A program made the position numbers and the translations under genes. This document shows positions 47,779 through 56,131 of a stretch of DNA of 64,000 bases, piece after piece. The stretch lies in contig NZ_CP012661.1 of NCBI RefSeq assembly GCF_001620265.1, positions 2,356,001 to 2,420,000 of the forward strand, given 5' to 3'. The first letter of the stretch is position 1. Every line of letters begins with the position of its first letter. The notes under the pieces are model-generated. The model was not told the DNA's origin. It did no database searches and was given only the letters and a program-made list of their open reading frames with translations. The DNA comes from Frigidibacter mobilis. Lineage in GTDB: Bacteria; Pseudomonadota; Alphaproteobacteria; Rhodobacterales; Rhodobacteraceae.

Positions 47779-47887
47779 CCCAACGGTTCCGCCTAGAAAT
47801 CCTGTGGAAGCAAGCCGCACCATAAACCGCCTAGAACTGCTGTTGCTCGCCCACCCGGCGGACGGGCGCCGCCCTCTGCCTGTGCCC

Positions 47888-48505
47888 TCACCCCCCATAG
47901 GCCTCCAGGAACGCCTCGGCCTCCAGCGCGCGGAAGTCGTCGAGCGCGGCGCGCAGGCGGTCATGCGGCCAGTCCCACCAGGCCAGCGCCAGCAGCCGGT
48001 CGGCGATGGCGGGCGGGAAGCGTTCGCGCAGCGGCACCGCCGGCACCCCGGCGACGATCATGTAGGGCGCGACATCGCGGGTGACGACGGCCCCGGCCGC
48101 GACGATGGCTCCGTGGCCGATCGTCACCTCGGGCTTGATGATCGCGCCATGCCCGATCCAGGTGTCATGGCCGATGCTGGTGCGCCGCGCCCGCCGCCGC
48201 TCGAAGAAAGCGGCATCGGGGGGGGTGTCGTCCCAGTACTCGGCCGAGCGGTAGAGGAAATGGTGCAGGCTGGCATTGCCCATCGGATGGTCGGTCGGGC
48301 CGATGCGCGTGAGTGCCGCGATATTGGCGAACTTGCCGATACTAGTATTGGCGATATCCGCCATCCGGTCGCAATAGCTGTAATCGTCGAAGCTGCTGTA
48401 GAGCACGCGGCTGAACTTGCCGACCTCGCAGAACCGCCCGAACACCGCCTCCACGATCTCGCAGCCCTCGTGGATCAGCGGCTCATGTTCGGACAGTTTC
48501 GGCAT
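47888..48505 (-). CDS. Hexapeptide-repeat transferase of the phosphonate locus
   Basis: 205 residues. Left-handed beta-helix repeats run from IHEGCEIVEAVFGRFCEVGK through IGHDTWIGHGAIIKPEVTIGHGAIVAAGAVVT. The VPAVPLRERFPPAIADRLL ending is typical of xenobiotic/CatB-type acetyltransferases. The insertion THPMGNASLHHFLYRS-type block (here PTDHPMGNASLHHFLYRSAE) matches the transferase family that accompanies phosphonate genes. AAGGAG precedes the ATG. It is the last gene of the phnC-phnD-phnE-phnE operon, 70 bases after the second permease. Acyl transfer to a phosphonate-derived or antibiotic-like amine is a guess. Confidence 0.82.
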   Translation of the reverse strand: MPKLSEHEPLIHEGCEIVEAVFGRFCEVGKFSRVLYSSFDDYSYCDRMADIANTSIGKFANIAALTRIGPTDHPMGNASLHHFLYRSAEYWDDTPPDAAFFERRRARRTSIGHDTWIGHGAIIKPEVTIGHGAIVAAGAVVTRDVAPYMIVAGVPAVPLRERFPPAIADRLLALAWWDWPHDRLRAALDDFRALEAEAFLEAYGG

Positions 48506-48575
48506 CGCGGCTCCTTGTGGCCGGGGGTTCCCGACCAATTCACTTACATAGGTTCTGCATGGTTTCCAGATCGGT

Positions 48576-49910
48576 TCAACCCTGGATCAGCTTGCGCCGC
48601 AGCCAGCCCGAAATCGTGTCCATCGCCATCACCACCAGCACGATCAGCACGATGTAATAGGTGACCTCTTCCCAGTCCTTCTGGGTAATCATCGCCTGGG
48701 TCAGCAACAGCCCGATCCCGCCGCCCACGATGGCGCCGATCACCGTGGCGCTGCGGGTGTTGGATTCGAGATAGTAGAGCACCTGGCTCAGGATCACCGG
48801 CGCCACCTGCGGCAGCACGCCGAAACGGTGACGCTGCACGGCATTCGCCCCGGTGGAGCGCAGGCCCTCGACCTGCTTTTCATCCACGTTCTCAATGGCT
48901 TCCGAGAAGAGCTTGCCGAAGCTGCCGGTGTCGGTCAGCAAGATCGCCAGCGATCCGGTCAGCGGCCCCGGCCCGAAGGCGCGGCTGAGGATGATGGTCC
49001 AGATCAACCCGTCCACCCCGCGCAGGAAGTCGAACACCCGCCGCACGCCAAAGCGCACCGCCAGCCCCGGCGCAAAGTTGCGGGCCGACAGGAAGGCCAG
49101 CGGCAGCGCGATCAGCGCGGCGCTGATCGTGCCCAGGAAGGCCATCAGCACGGTCTCGAACAGCGCCCAGGCCACATCCTTGTGCCGCCACATCTGGTTG
49201 TTCCAGAAGTCCGAGGCCATTGCCGCAATATTGCTGTGATCGGGCCGCACCCTGTCGCCCCACAGCGCCAGTTCTGCAAGAGATATAAAGGACTTGCCGT
49301 GGAACGGGCTGTCGAGCGTGAAGAAGAACAACTCCCATCCGAAGAAGTAGCGGAACACTTCCGCGCGCGCCTTGGTCACGGTCAGCCGCCCCTCGGGCGT
49401 GGTCACGGCAACCCTGGTGTCCGAGGCGTTGATCCAGTCCGGCACCGTCCCGTCGGGCGTGGTCAGCGTCACGCCCGACTGTGCCGGGACGATGACCAGC
49501 GTGCCGTAATCCGGGATCTCGAAGCGCACATCGTCTTCGCCCATCGTCACGCTGTAGCCATCGTCCAGCTGCACCACCGCGCCGCCCGGCGCCCGCTGGA
49601 CCCAATCGGGCCAGGCGTCATCGGCATAGGTGCCCTTGCGCTCGCCCTCGATGGCAATGGTCATCGCGCCGGTGCGGTTGTTGCGCTCGACATGGGTCTT
49701 GTAGCTGTAGCTATCAGAGACCAGCATCATCGCATTGTCCATCCGGGCGCGCTGCGCGAGGCCGGGAATGTCGAAGGCGAAGAACACATAGACCAGATAG
49801 GCCAGCACCACCGCCGGAGCGATGAAGGCGATCAGGCGCTTGCGGGCGATCAGCGCCACGGCGCCGGCGCGAAGGTCGGGCAGCGAGAGGCCAGTTTCGG
49901 TCATCGCCAT
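48576..49910 (-). CDS. phnE: Phosphonate ABC transporter permease (PhnE, long form)
   Basis: 444 residues. After a first helix (LIAFIAPAVVLAYLVYVFFA) there is a soluble, probably periplasmic, region of about 180 residues (55-240), then the usual PhnE permease core with further helices. The PhnE-type EAA loop is EGLRSTGANAVQRHRFGVLPQVAP. The family's ordinary members are about 260-290 residues, so the large insert is notable. It forms the channel with the shorter PhnE next to it, which ends two bases upstream of this start. An alternative ATG lies two codons downstream. Confidence 0.9.
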   Translation of the reverse strand: MAMTETGLSLPDLRAGAVALIARKRLIAFIAPAVVLAYLVYVFFAFDIPGLAQRARMDNAMMLVSDSYSYKTHVERNNRTGAMTIAIEGERKGTYADDAWPDWVQRAPGGAVVQLDDGYSVTMGEDDVRFEIPDYGTLVIVPAQSGVTLTTPDGTVPDWINASDTRVAVTTPEGRLTVTKARAEVFRYFFGWELFFFTLDSPFHGKSFISLAELALWGDRVRPDHSNIAAMASDFWNNQMWRHKDVAWALFETVLMAFLGTISAALIALPLAFLSARNFAPGLAVRFGVRRVFDFLRGVDGLIWTIILSRAFGPGPLTGSLAILLTDTGSFGKLFSEAIENVDEKQVEGLRSTGANAVQRHRFGVLPQVAPVILSQVLYYLESNTRSATVIGAIVGGGIGLLLTQAMITQKDWEEVTYYIVLIVLVVMAMDTISGWLRRKLIQG

Positions 49911-49911
49911 G

Positions 49912-50760
49912 TCAGTGGCCCTTCACAAGCTTGTTGCGGTAGTGGCTGGAGATCTGGTCGATGGCCACGATGGTCAGGAACAGCAGCAGGAAGATCGCCG
50001 CCGCCGCGTCATAACGGCCCTGGCCCCAGCCGATGGCGATCTTCAGCTCGTAGCCGATGCCGCCCGCGCCGACGAAGCCCAGGATCGCACTGGCGCGCAC
50101 GTTGATTTCAAAGCGCATCAGCGCATAGGACAGGTAGTTCGGCGCCACCTGCGGCACCACACCCAGCCACATCCGCTGGAACCACGACCCGCCGACCGAG
50201 GCCAGCCCCTCGACGGGCTTGAGGTCGGCATTCTCGTTCACCTCGGAGAACTGCTTGCCAAGCGCACCGGCGGTGTGGAAGGCAATGGCGATCATCGCCG
50301 GAACCGGGCCGCCGCCCAGGATGAAGATCAGCACCAGCGCGATCACCACCTCGGGCACCGCGCGCATCACATCCATCATCCGGCGGAACAGCGGGATCGC
50401 CCGCGGCCAGAGCGCGAGGCCGCGCGTGGACAGCAGTGACAGCACCATCGCCAGCAGCGCGCCGATCAGCGTGGACACGGCGGCGATGTTGATGGTCTCG
50501 ATCAGCGCGGGAAGAAAGCGGGCAAGGTTGGCCGGTAGAAGCGTGATCTTCTGCAGCGCCTCGGTCAGCAGTTCGGTGGGGAAATCCAGCACGCGATGCA
50601 GGCCGTCGAAGAAGCCCCCCGCGTTGCGGTCATTGGCCAGCCGGAAACTCGACACCAGCAGCGCCACGAAAATAATCAGCAGCAGCCCCGAATACATCTG
50701 CTTCTGGCGTCGCTGCGCCATGTAGTCGGCCTTGATGCCGTCTGCCGTCGTCATGGTCAT
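49912..50760 (-). CDS. phnE: Phosphonate ABC transporter permease (PhnE, standard form)
   Basis: 282 residues. A cytoplasmic N-terminus and one helix (GLLLIIFVALLVSSF) are followed by the PhnE core; the EAA loop is EGLASVGGSWFQRMWLGVVPQVAPNYLSYAL. GAGGIGYEL near the end is typical. The start was trimmed to the ATG reading MTMTTADGIKADY, with GGGGACAGG ahead; the open frame extends 21 codons upstream. It works with the long-form PhnE, PhnD and PhnC. A hairpin separates it from phnD. Confidence 0.92.
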   Translation of the reverse strand: MTMTTADGIKADYMAQRRQKQMYSGLLLIIFVALLVSSFRLANDRNAGGFFDGLHRVLDFPTELLTEALQKITLLPANLARFLPALIETINIAAVSTLIGALLAMVLSLLSTRGLALWPRAIPLFRRMMDVMRAVPEVVIALVLIFILGGGPVPAMIAIAFHTAGALGKQFSEVNENADLKPVEGLASVGGSWFQRMWLGVVPQVAPNYLSYALMRFEINVRASAILGFVGAGGIGYELKIAIGWGQGRYDAAAAIFLLLFLTIVAIDQISSHYRNKLVKGH

Positions 50761-50810
50761 GCGCCTGTCCCCGGTGCGTTCCAGCGGCCGTTCCCCGGCC
50801 ATAGAAATAA

Positions 50811-50832
50811 GGCGGGCCCCCAAAGGCCCGCC
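50811..50832 (-). terminator. Attenuator hairpin between phnD and phnE
   Basis: GGCGGGCC and GGCCCGCC form a perfect eight-base stem with a six-base loop. On the minus strand TTATTTCT follows. It lies 18 bases after the phnD stop and should favour PhnD over the permeases. Confidence 0.7.
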
Positions 50833-50849
50833 CCGTCGTCCTCAAAAGA

Positions 50850-51746
50850 TCACTGGGTCAGCTTGCGCGCAGCGATGATCGACAGGTACTGCTCGTGCTT
50901 GACCGGGATGAAGTCCTTGGCCTCGCCGGCAGCGACGCCATAGGCGCAGGCCGGATCGGTTTCATGCAGGTCGGCAACGATCTGGATGACCTTCGCCTTC
51001 ACGTCGGCCGGCAGCGCCTTGCGCAGGGCAACCGGGCCTTCCGGGATTTCTTTCGACTTCCAGATCTGGACCAGATCGTTCATGTCGACGAGACCGGCAT
51101 CGGCGGCCTTGCGCAGTGCGCCCGAGTTGTAGCCGTCTTCCCAGTTGCCCAGGCCGTCGGCCCAGGTCACGCCGGCATCCACGTCGCCGTTGTTCACGCC
51201 GACGATGGTCTGCTCATGGCCACCGAGGAACTTCACGTCGCCGAAGTATTCGCCCGGAACCATCGAGTAGCCGGCAGCCGAGATTTCCACGTTCGGGATC
51301 AGGTAGCCCGAGGTCGAGTTCGGGTCGCCGAAGCCGAAGACCTTGCCCTTCATGTCGTCCAGCGAGGTGATGCCGCTGTCCTTGCGGGCAAAGCCGATCG
51401 AGTAGTAGCCGATCGAGCCGTCCACGTTCTGCTTGACGAGAGCCGGTTCGACGGCTTCGGGATCGGTCAGGTAGACCTTGGCATAGGCCGAGGCACCGAG
51501 CCAGGACACGTCAATGGTGCCGCCCAGCATCCCCTGGATCACGCCGTCATAGTCGGCCGGGGTGAAGATCTTGACCGGAACGCCAAGCGCGTCTTCCAGC
51601 TTCACGCGCAGGCATTCGTTCGATGTCATGCGGTCCTGGGCGTTCTCGCCGCCGAGCAGGCCGATGTTGAACTGGGTGATTTCCTGGGCCGCGACCGGGG
51701 CGACCAGCGCCGAGGTGGCCAGAACAGCAGCAAGAAGGGTCTTCAT
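50850..51746 (-). CDS. phnD: Phosphonate-type ABC transporter substrate-binding protein PhnD
   Basis: 298 residues. The signal peptide MKTLLAAVLATSALVAPVAAQ precedes a family 12 periplasmic phosphate/phosphonate-binding protein. Recognisable blocks are IDVSWLGASAYAKVYL, FGDPNSTSGYLIPN (anion-binding loop) and VDAGVTWADGLGNWE. Relatives bind phosphonates, phosphate or phosphite; which one is used cannot be told by eye. It is second in the operon after phnC. Confidence 0.93.
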   Translation of the reverse strand: MKTLLAAVLATSALVAPVAAQEITQFNIGLLGGENAQDRMTSNECLRVKLEDALGVPVKIFTPADYDGVIQGMLGGTIDVSWLGASAYAKVYLTDPEAVEPALVKQNVDGSIGYYSIGFARKDSGITSLDDMKGKVFGFGDPNSTSGYLIPNVEISAAGYSMVPGEYFGDVKFLGGHEQTIVGVNNGDVDAGVTWADGLGNWEDGYNSGALRKAADAGLVDMNDLVQIWKSKEIPEGPVALRKALPADVKAKVIQIVADLHETDPACAYGVAAGEAKDFIPVKHEQYLSIIAARKLTQ

Positions 51747-51806
51747 CGTGGTTCTCCGGGTAAGTGAGACCGCCGCCCCCTGTTGGCGCAGCGGGTGGAA
51801 CGAAAC

Positions 51807-52640
51807 TCAGTTGGTCAGCAGCCGCGCGGCATAGGCGTTGTCGGCTGCGTTGTCCGGTTCCAGCGTCTCGATCGAGGTCGAGGTGGCGGCTTCGGAAAAG
51901 TTCTCGTCGGCGCCATAGATCTCGCGGGCGGCGGCTGTGGTCAGCAGGTCGGGCGTGCCGTCGAACACGATCCGCCCGCCGCGCATCCCGATCACCCGGT
52001 CGCAATAGCGGCGCGCGGTATCAAGCGTGTGCAGGTTGGCGATGACGGTGCGGCCATCCTCGTCATGGATGCGGCGCAGCGCGTCCATCACCACCTGGGC
52101 ATTCATCGGGTCGAGGCTGGCGATGGGCTCATCGGCGAGGATCACCTTGGGGTCCTGCATCAGCGCCCGGGCAATCGCCACGCGCTGCTGCTGGCCGCCC
52201 GACAGCGCCTCGGCGCGCTTGGGCGCCTGCTCGGCGATGCCGAGCCGGTCGAGAATGTCGATGGCGCGGTGGATGTCATCGGTGGGCCAGATGTTGAATA
52301 TGGTGGCCAGGGTACCGCGGCGGTTCAGCAGCCCGTGCAGCACGTTGGACACCACGTCCATCCGCGGCACCAGGTTGAACTGCTGGAAGATCATCGCGCA
52401 CTGGCTCTGCCAGGCGCGCTTGTCGGCACCCTTCAGCGCCAGCACGTCGCGGCCCTCGAACACCAGCCGGCCCTCGGTGGCATCGGTCAGCCGGTTCATC
52501 ATCCGCAGGAAAGTCGACTTTCCCGCACCCGACCGGCCGATGATGCCAATCATTGCCGGACGCTCCACGGCAAAAGTGGCGTTATCCACCGCCGTGTTCT
52601 GGCCGAACACCTTGGTCACGCCCTCGACGCTGATCAGCAT
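51807..52640 (-). CDS. phnC: Phosphonate ABC transporter ATP-binding protein PhnC
   Basis: 277 residues. Walker A is [18 protein letters not shown]-loop [17 protein letters not shown], signature [15 protein letters not shown] and Walker [14 protein letters not shown]. The FNLVPR and LHGLLNR features are those of PhnC. It is the first gene of the phn operon and energises PhnE/PhnE. The C-terminal tail of about 40 residues is slightly long. No convincing Pho box was seen upstream. Confidence 0.93.
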   Translation of the reverse strand: MLISVEGVTKVFGQNTAVDNATFAVERPAMIGIIGRSGAGKSTFLRMMNRLTDATEGRLVFEGRDVLALKGADKRAWQSQCAMIFQQFNLVPRMDVVSNVLHGLLNRRGTLATIFNIWPTDDIHRAIDILDRLGIAEQAPKRAEALSGGQQQRVAIARALMQDPKVILADEPIASLDPMNAQVVMDALRRIHDEDGRTVIANLHTLDTARRYCDRVIGMRGGRIVFDGTPDLLTTAAAREIYGADENFSEAATSTSIETLEPDNAADNAYAARLLTN

Positions 52641-52747
52641 GAAGCCCCCTGTCTTGCTCGGGGCGGTGCTAAGCCTCTGGGGTCACGCGGATGCTACGGT
52701 TTTGCGAAAGTTTGGTGACGAGTGCTGCGCTGCGGCGCAGCCCCCGA

Positions 52748-53968
52748 TCAGACGTCGGCCCAGGCCCGCCGCCGCCCCGATGCCTCGTGGAAGGCGCGCA
52801 GCGCCAGCGCCGCGCCGATGGCCAGAAGCGCCGCCGACAGCGCCAGGAACGCGCCCCGCAGCCCGAAGCTGGCCACCAGCGGCGCCGAGACCAGCGGCGA
52901 GGCGAACTGCCCGGCAAAGAAGCTGGTGGTCAGCAGTCCCGCTGCCCGGCCCCGCGCGGCAGGGGGCACCTTGGCCATCAGATAGGTGCTGTAATTGGGC
53001 ATCGCCGGACCCATCCCCGCCCCCGCGATCAACCCGCCGAGTGCCACGCCCCAGACACTGCCCGCCTGCGACACGGTGAAGAGCCCCACCGCCATCAGCG
53101 AGAAGCTGGCCGCGAAGATACTCATCTCCGACAGATAGCGCCGGATCTTGCCATACATCAACGCGCCCGGCACCGCAGTGACCATCACCCCCGCCATGAC
53201 CAGGCCGACGATCAGCGAGTTGGTCACCCCGATCTCGGCCAGACGGAACGGCACCCGGGTCGGCATCACGTAGAAGGTCGCCATGAACAGGAAAGACAGC
53301 CCGCCGACAAAGGCGAAGGTGGGCCAGGGGAATCCCTCCGGCGCCCGGTCGCCCGGCGCAGCTGCCGCGGGCGCCGCCCGCCGCGCATAGGGCCACAGTG
53401 CCGTCAGCGCCAGCGCCGCGATCGGCAGCGCCAGCAGATAGACCGCGAACGCCCCGCGCCAGTGCAGGGCCGCCAGCGCCCCCCCCAGCAGCATCACCAC
53501 GACGCCGCCCCCCGACATCGACGCGCCCTGCAGCCCCATGAACCGCGCCCGCGCCTCGCCCTGCCAGAGGTCGGCGGCAAAGGCCATCGCCAGCGTCATA
53601 CTGCCCGCCACCCCGACCCCCAGCAGCAGCCGGCCCATCAGCAGCTGCGGCAGGGTCTCGGCCACCAGGCCGGAGCCGCCGCCGATGGCATAGATCCCCG
53701 TCGCCAGCGCCAGCAACAGCCGCCGGTCCATGCGGTCGGCCAGATAGCCGAACAGCCCCGCCGTCAGGATCACCGACAGCGAGGGCAGCGTCAGGATCAG
53801 CGCCGACAGCGTCTCGATCCCCTCGGCATCGGCGAAATGCGCCTTCAGCCCCGGCAAGGACGGGGAAATCGTGGCATTGGCCATGATCGTCATCGAGGCG
53901 ACAAGCAGCACGGCGACGGTCACGAGCCGCCCCGGCGCCTGCGGCACCGGCATGGGGGATGTGGTCAT
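52748..53968 (-). CDS. MFS transporter
   Basis: 406 residues with about 12 hydrophobic segments. The MFS motif A is seen after helix 2 ([18 protein letters not shown]), and the N-terminal half includes the [12 protein letters not shown] region typical of drug/DHA1-type exporters. The upstream open frame is trimmed to the ATG with AGGA ahead. It is divergent from the LysR-type gene, a classic regulator-target arrangement. The substrate is unknown. Export of a toxic or small organic compound is a reasonable guess. Confidence 0.87.
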   Translation of the reverse strand: MTTSPMPVPQAPGRLVTVAVLLVASMTIMANATISPSLPGLKAHFADAEGIETLSALILTLPSLSVILTAGLFGYLADRMDRRLLLALATGIYAIGGGSGLVAETLPQLLMGRLLLGVGVAGSMTLAMAFAADLWQGEARARFMGLQGASMSGGGVVVMLLGGALAALHWRGAFAVYLLALPIAALALTALWPYARRAAPAAAAPGDRAPEGFPWPTFAFVGGLSFLFMATFYVMPTRVPFRLAEIGVTNSLIVGLVMAGVMVTAVPGALMYGKIRRYLSEMSIFAASFSLMAVGLFTVSQAGSVWGVALGGLIAGAGMGPAMPNYSTYLMAKVPPAARGRAAGLLTTSFFAGQFASPLVSAPLVASFGLRGAFLALSAALLAIGAALALRAFHEASGRRRAWADV

Positions 53969-54099
53969 TGGGGGCAGTCCTGTTGGGGCCGGCGAGGCAT
54001 GGATATTGAGCCATCGCCAGAGAGGTTCCTTGCGCCGAATGTAGGGGTGGATCATGATGCTGCACAAGACCAGCATCCGTGGAAGGTACGTTCAGGAAA

Positions 54100-55061
54100 A
54101 TGGACAATGACCTCGACCTCTCTGCCGTCCGTGCATTCCGGTCCGTCGCGCGCGAAGGGTCCTTCTCGAACGCATCGCGGGTGCTGCGGGTGCCGAAATC
54201 CACGATTTCCAAGCGGGTACGCGATCTTGAGGACCGGCTGGGGGTGCGCCTGATCGAGCGTACGACCCGCCAGCTGCGGCTGACGGCCGAGGGCGAGGTG
54301 CTGGTGGCGCGCGCCGACCGGCTGCTGAGCGAGGCCGAGGATATCCGCCGTGCGCTGAGCGATTCCGGGTCGGCCCGCGCGGGCATCTGCGCATCGCGGT
54401 GCCGCAGATCATCGGGCAGCTGGTGATGGGCCGGCTTGGCGCCGCCTTTCGCGCGCGGCATCCTGACATCACGCTGGAATGCGTGTTCCTGGACAGGCCG
54501 CCCGACATGCTGGAAGAGGGGTTCGACGGGGTGCTGCGCGTCGGCCCGCTGCAAGACAGCGGCCACGGCGCCCGGCGGATCTGCGATGCGGTTTCGGTAC
54601 TGGTGGCGCCGCCGGGCCTGCCGGGGCTGGAGGCGCTGCACGAGCCCGAGGATGTGGCGCAGTTCCCGGTCGTGGGCTTCACCCCGGCGCTTTGGGGCAG
54701 CTGGGAGTTTTTCCGTCCGGCCGACGGCGCGGCGCGACAGGTGGTCCCGGTGCCGGCGCTGTCGCTGGGATCGGCACTGGCGATCCGCGAGGCTGTGATC
54801 GTCGGCGCCGGGCTGTCGCTGTTGCCCTACCTGCTGGTCGCGCCCGACCTGCAGGCCGGGCGGCTGATCCGGCTTTTGCCGGACTGGGAAGGAAACCGGA
54901 AGGACATCTACTTCGTATACCCCTCACCGCAATCGGCGACGGCACGGCTGCGGGCATTCATAGATGTGCTGGTGGAGGCGCTGCGCGACCCCGCCAATGC
55001 CTGGGCACCCGAGTCTCCGGTGACGGATGCGGCGGGCTGCGGCCGCGGCGGGCGGGGTTGA
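54100..55061 (+). pseudogene. LysR-family regulator, interrupted by a one-base frameshift
   Basis: About 320 residues if read through. The N-terminal helix-turn-helix is complete (LDLSAVRAFRSVAREGSFSN, then SASRVLRVPKSTISKRVRDLEDRLG). The effector domain begins in another frame (LRIAVPQIIGQLVMGRLGAA, continuing to ALAIREAVIVGAGLSLLPYL). The switch lies in 54371-54385, where GGCCCGC would need one further C. The shift has the same sign as those in kynU and hdaA. If real, the regulator would be dead and the divergent MFS gene uncontrolled. An open frame also begins 21 bases upstream; the ATG at 54100 follows AGGAAA. Confidence 0.85.
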
Positions 55062-55170
55062 CGATGGCGGGGCATCCGCTAGCAGACAGGGCAGGACACA
55101 GGATGACAGGCATGAGCGGAGCATTGCAGATGACACCAGCCGCGGGCCGCCCCGGCAAGGACCGGGGCCG

Positions 55171-55659
55171 ATGAGCACGCCATCCCCCAGCCCCGCGCTG
55201 GCCCTGCGCGAGGCGCTTGGCCGCTACGCGACAGGCGTGACCGTCGTCACCACCCGGGGGCCGCAGGGGCCGGTCGGTATCACCGCCAACAGCTTCACCT
55301 CGCTGTCGCTGGACCCGGCCCTGGTGCTGTGGTGCCCGGCCCGCAACTCATCCCGCTTCGCGGCCTTCGCCGGCGCAGACCACTACGCGATCCATGTGCT
55401 TGGCTCGGATCAACTGGAGTTGTGCCGCCGCTTTGCTCGCTCCGGCGCCGATTTCGACGGCATCGCGCTGGAGACGACAGCCGAGGGCCAGCCGCTGCTG
55501 CCGGGATGCCTTGCCCGCTTCGACTGCCGCGCCCATGCGGTGCACGAGGGCGGCGATCACGCCATCCTGGTGGGCGAGGTGTTGCGCGCGACAACCACCG
55601 CTGGCACGCCGCTGCTGTTCTGGGGCGGGCGCTACGGCGATTTCCTGCATCACGGCTAG
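55171..55659 (+). CDS. Flavin reductase-like FMN-binding protein
   Basis: 162 residues. It is of the short-chain flavin reductase family (HpaC/DszD-like split barrel): FMN contacts [40 protein letters not shown] and the later [16 protein letters not shown] block. It reduces free or bound FMN/FAD with NAD(P)H, often to supply a monooxygenase; no such partner is in the window. The start was chosen for length and motif position; the frame stays open upstream. It lies 110 bases after the LysR gene on the same strand. Confidence 0.87.
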   Translation: MSTPSPSPALALREALGRYATGVTVVTTRGPQGPVGITANSFTSLSLDPALVLWCPARNSSRFAAFAGADHYAIHVLGSDQLELCRRFARSGADFDGIALETTAEGQPLLPGCLARFDCRAHAVHEGGDHAILVGEVLRATTTAGTPLLFWGGRYGDFLHHG

Positions 55660-55749
55660 GCAATTTGTGGCCGGGGACGATTTTGTAACGCGGCAGGCAG
55701 TAGAAATCCTGTGCTGAAATGCTAAATAACAAAAAACCCAGGATCTTTC

Positions 55750-56106
55750 ATGCTGCTCGACGACACCACCGCCCCCAACCCGGATGCCGGCTGCCCGCCG
55801 CTGGATGCAGAAGACATGATGGCGCGCGCGCAGGACGCCTCGAACCTGCTCAAGGCGCTTGCACATGAGGGGCGGCTGATGATCCTGTGTCATCTGTCCG
55901 CCGGCGAGAAATCGGTGACAGAGCTGGAAACCCTGCTCTCCTCGCGGCAGGCGGCGGTCAGCCAGCAGCTTGCCCGGCTGCGGATGGAGGGGCTGGTGGC
56001 CGCCCGGCGCGAGGGCAAGGCGATCTATTATTCTCTGAGCGATCCCAAGGCAGCCCGGCTGGTCGGAATGCTCTACGAAATGTTCTGCGCCCCCGACGCC
56101 GCCTGA
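55750..56106 (+). CDS. SqrR/BigR-like ArsR-family persulfide-responsive repressor
   Basis: 118 residues. Winged helix of the ArsR family (ALAHEGRLMILCHLSAGEKS, then VTELETLLSSRQAAVSQQLA and GKAIYYSLSDP). It has cysteines at 15, 47 and 113. The 47/113 pair has the same 66-residue spacing as the persulfide-sensing pair 41/107 of Rhodobacter capsulatus SqrR, and Cys15 matches its Cys9. Metal-sensing ELCVCD motifs are absent. In such proteins a tetrasulfide bridge releases DNA. It is convergent with the RND pump operon, and an ATTC-N8-GAAT site lies at that operon's promoter. AGGA precedes the ATG. Confidence 0.85.
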   Translation: MLLDDTTAPNPDAGCPPLDAEDMMARAQDASNLLKALAHEGRLMILCHLSAGEKSVTELETLLSSRQAAVSQQLARLRMEGLVAARREGKAIYYSLSDPKAARLVGMLYEMFCAPDAA

Positions 56107-56131
56107 CGCGGCGCCGGAGGCCAAAGCCGCC

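Noticed and set aside
52641..52747. Possible Pho box before phnC (TCGTCAC-CAAA-CTTTCGC on the minus strand)
   Set aside because: Spacing is right but the two half sites match each other and the consensus poorly; not listed as a feature.
55069..55174. Short frame overlapping the flavin reductase start in an ATGA
   Set aside because: Low complexity, no ribosome site, no family; probably chance.
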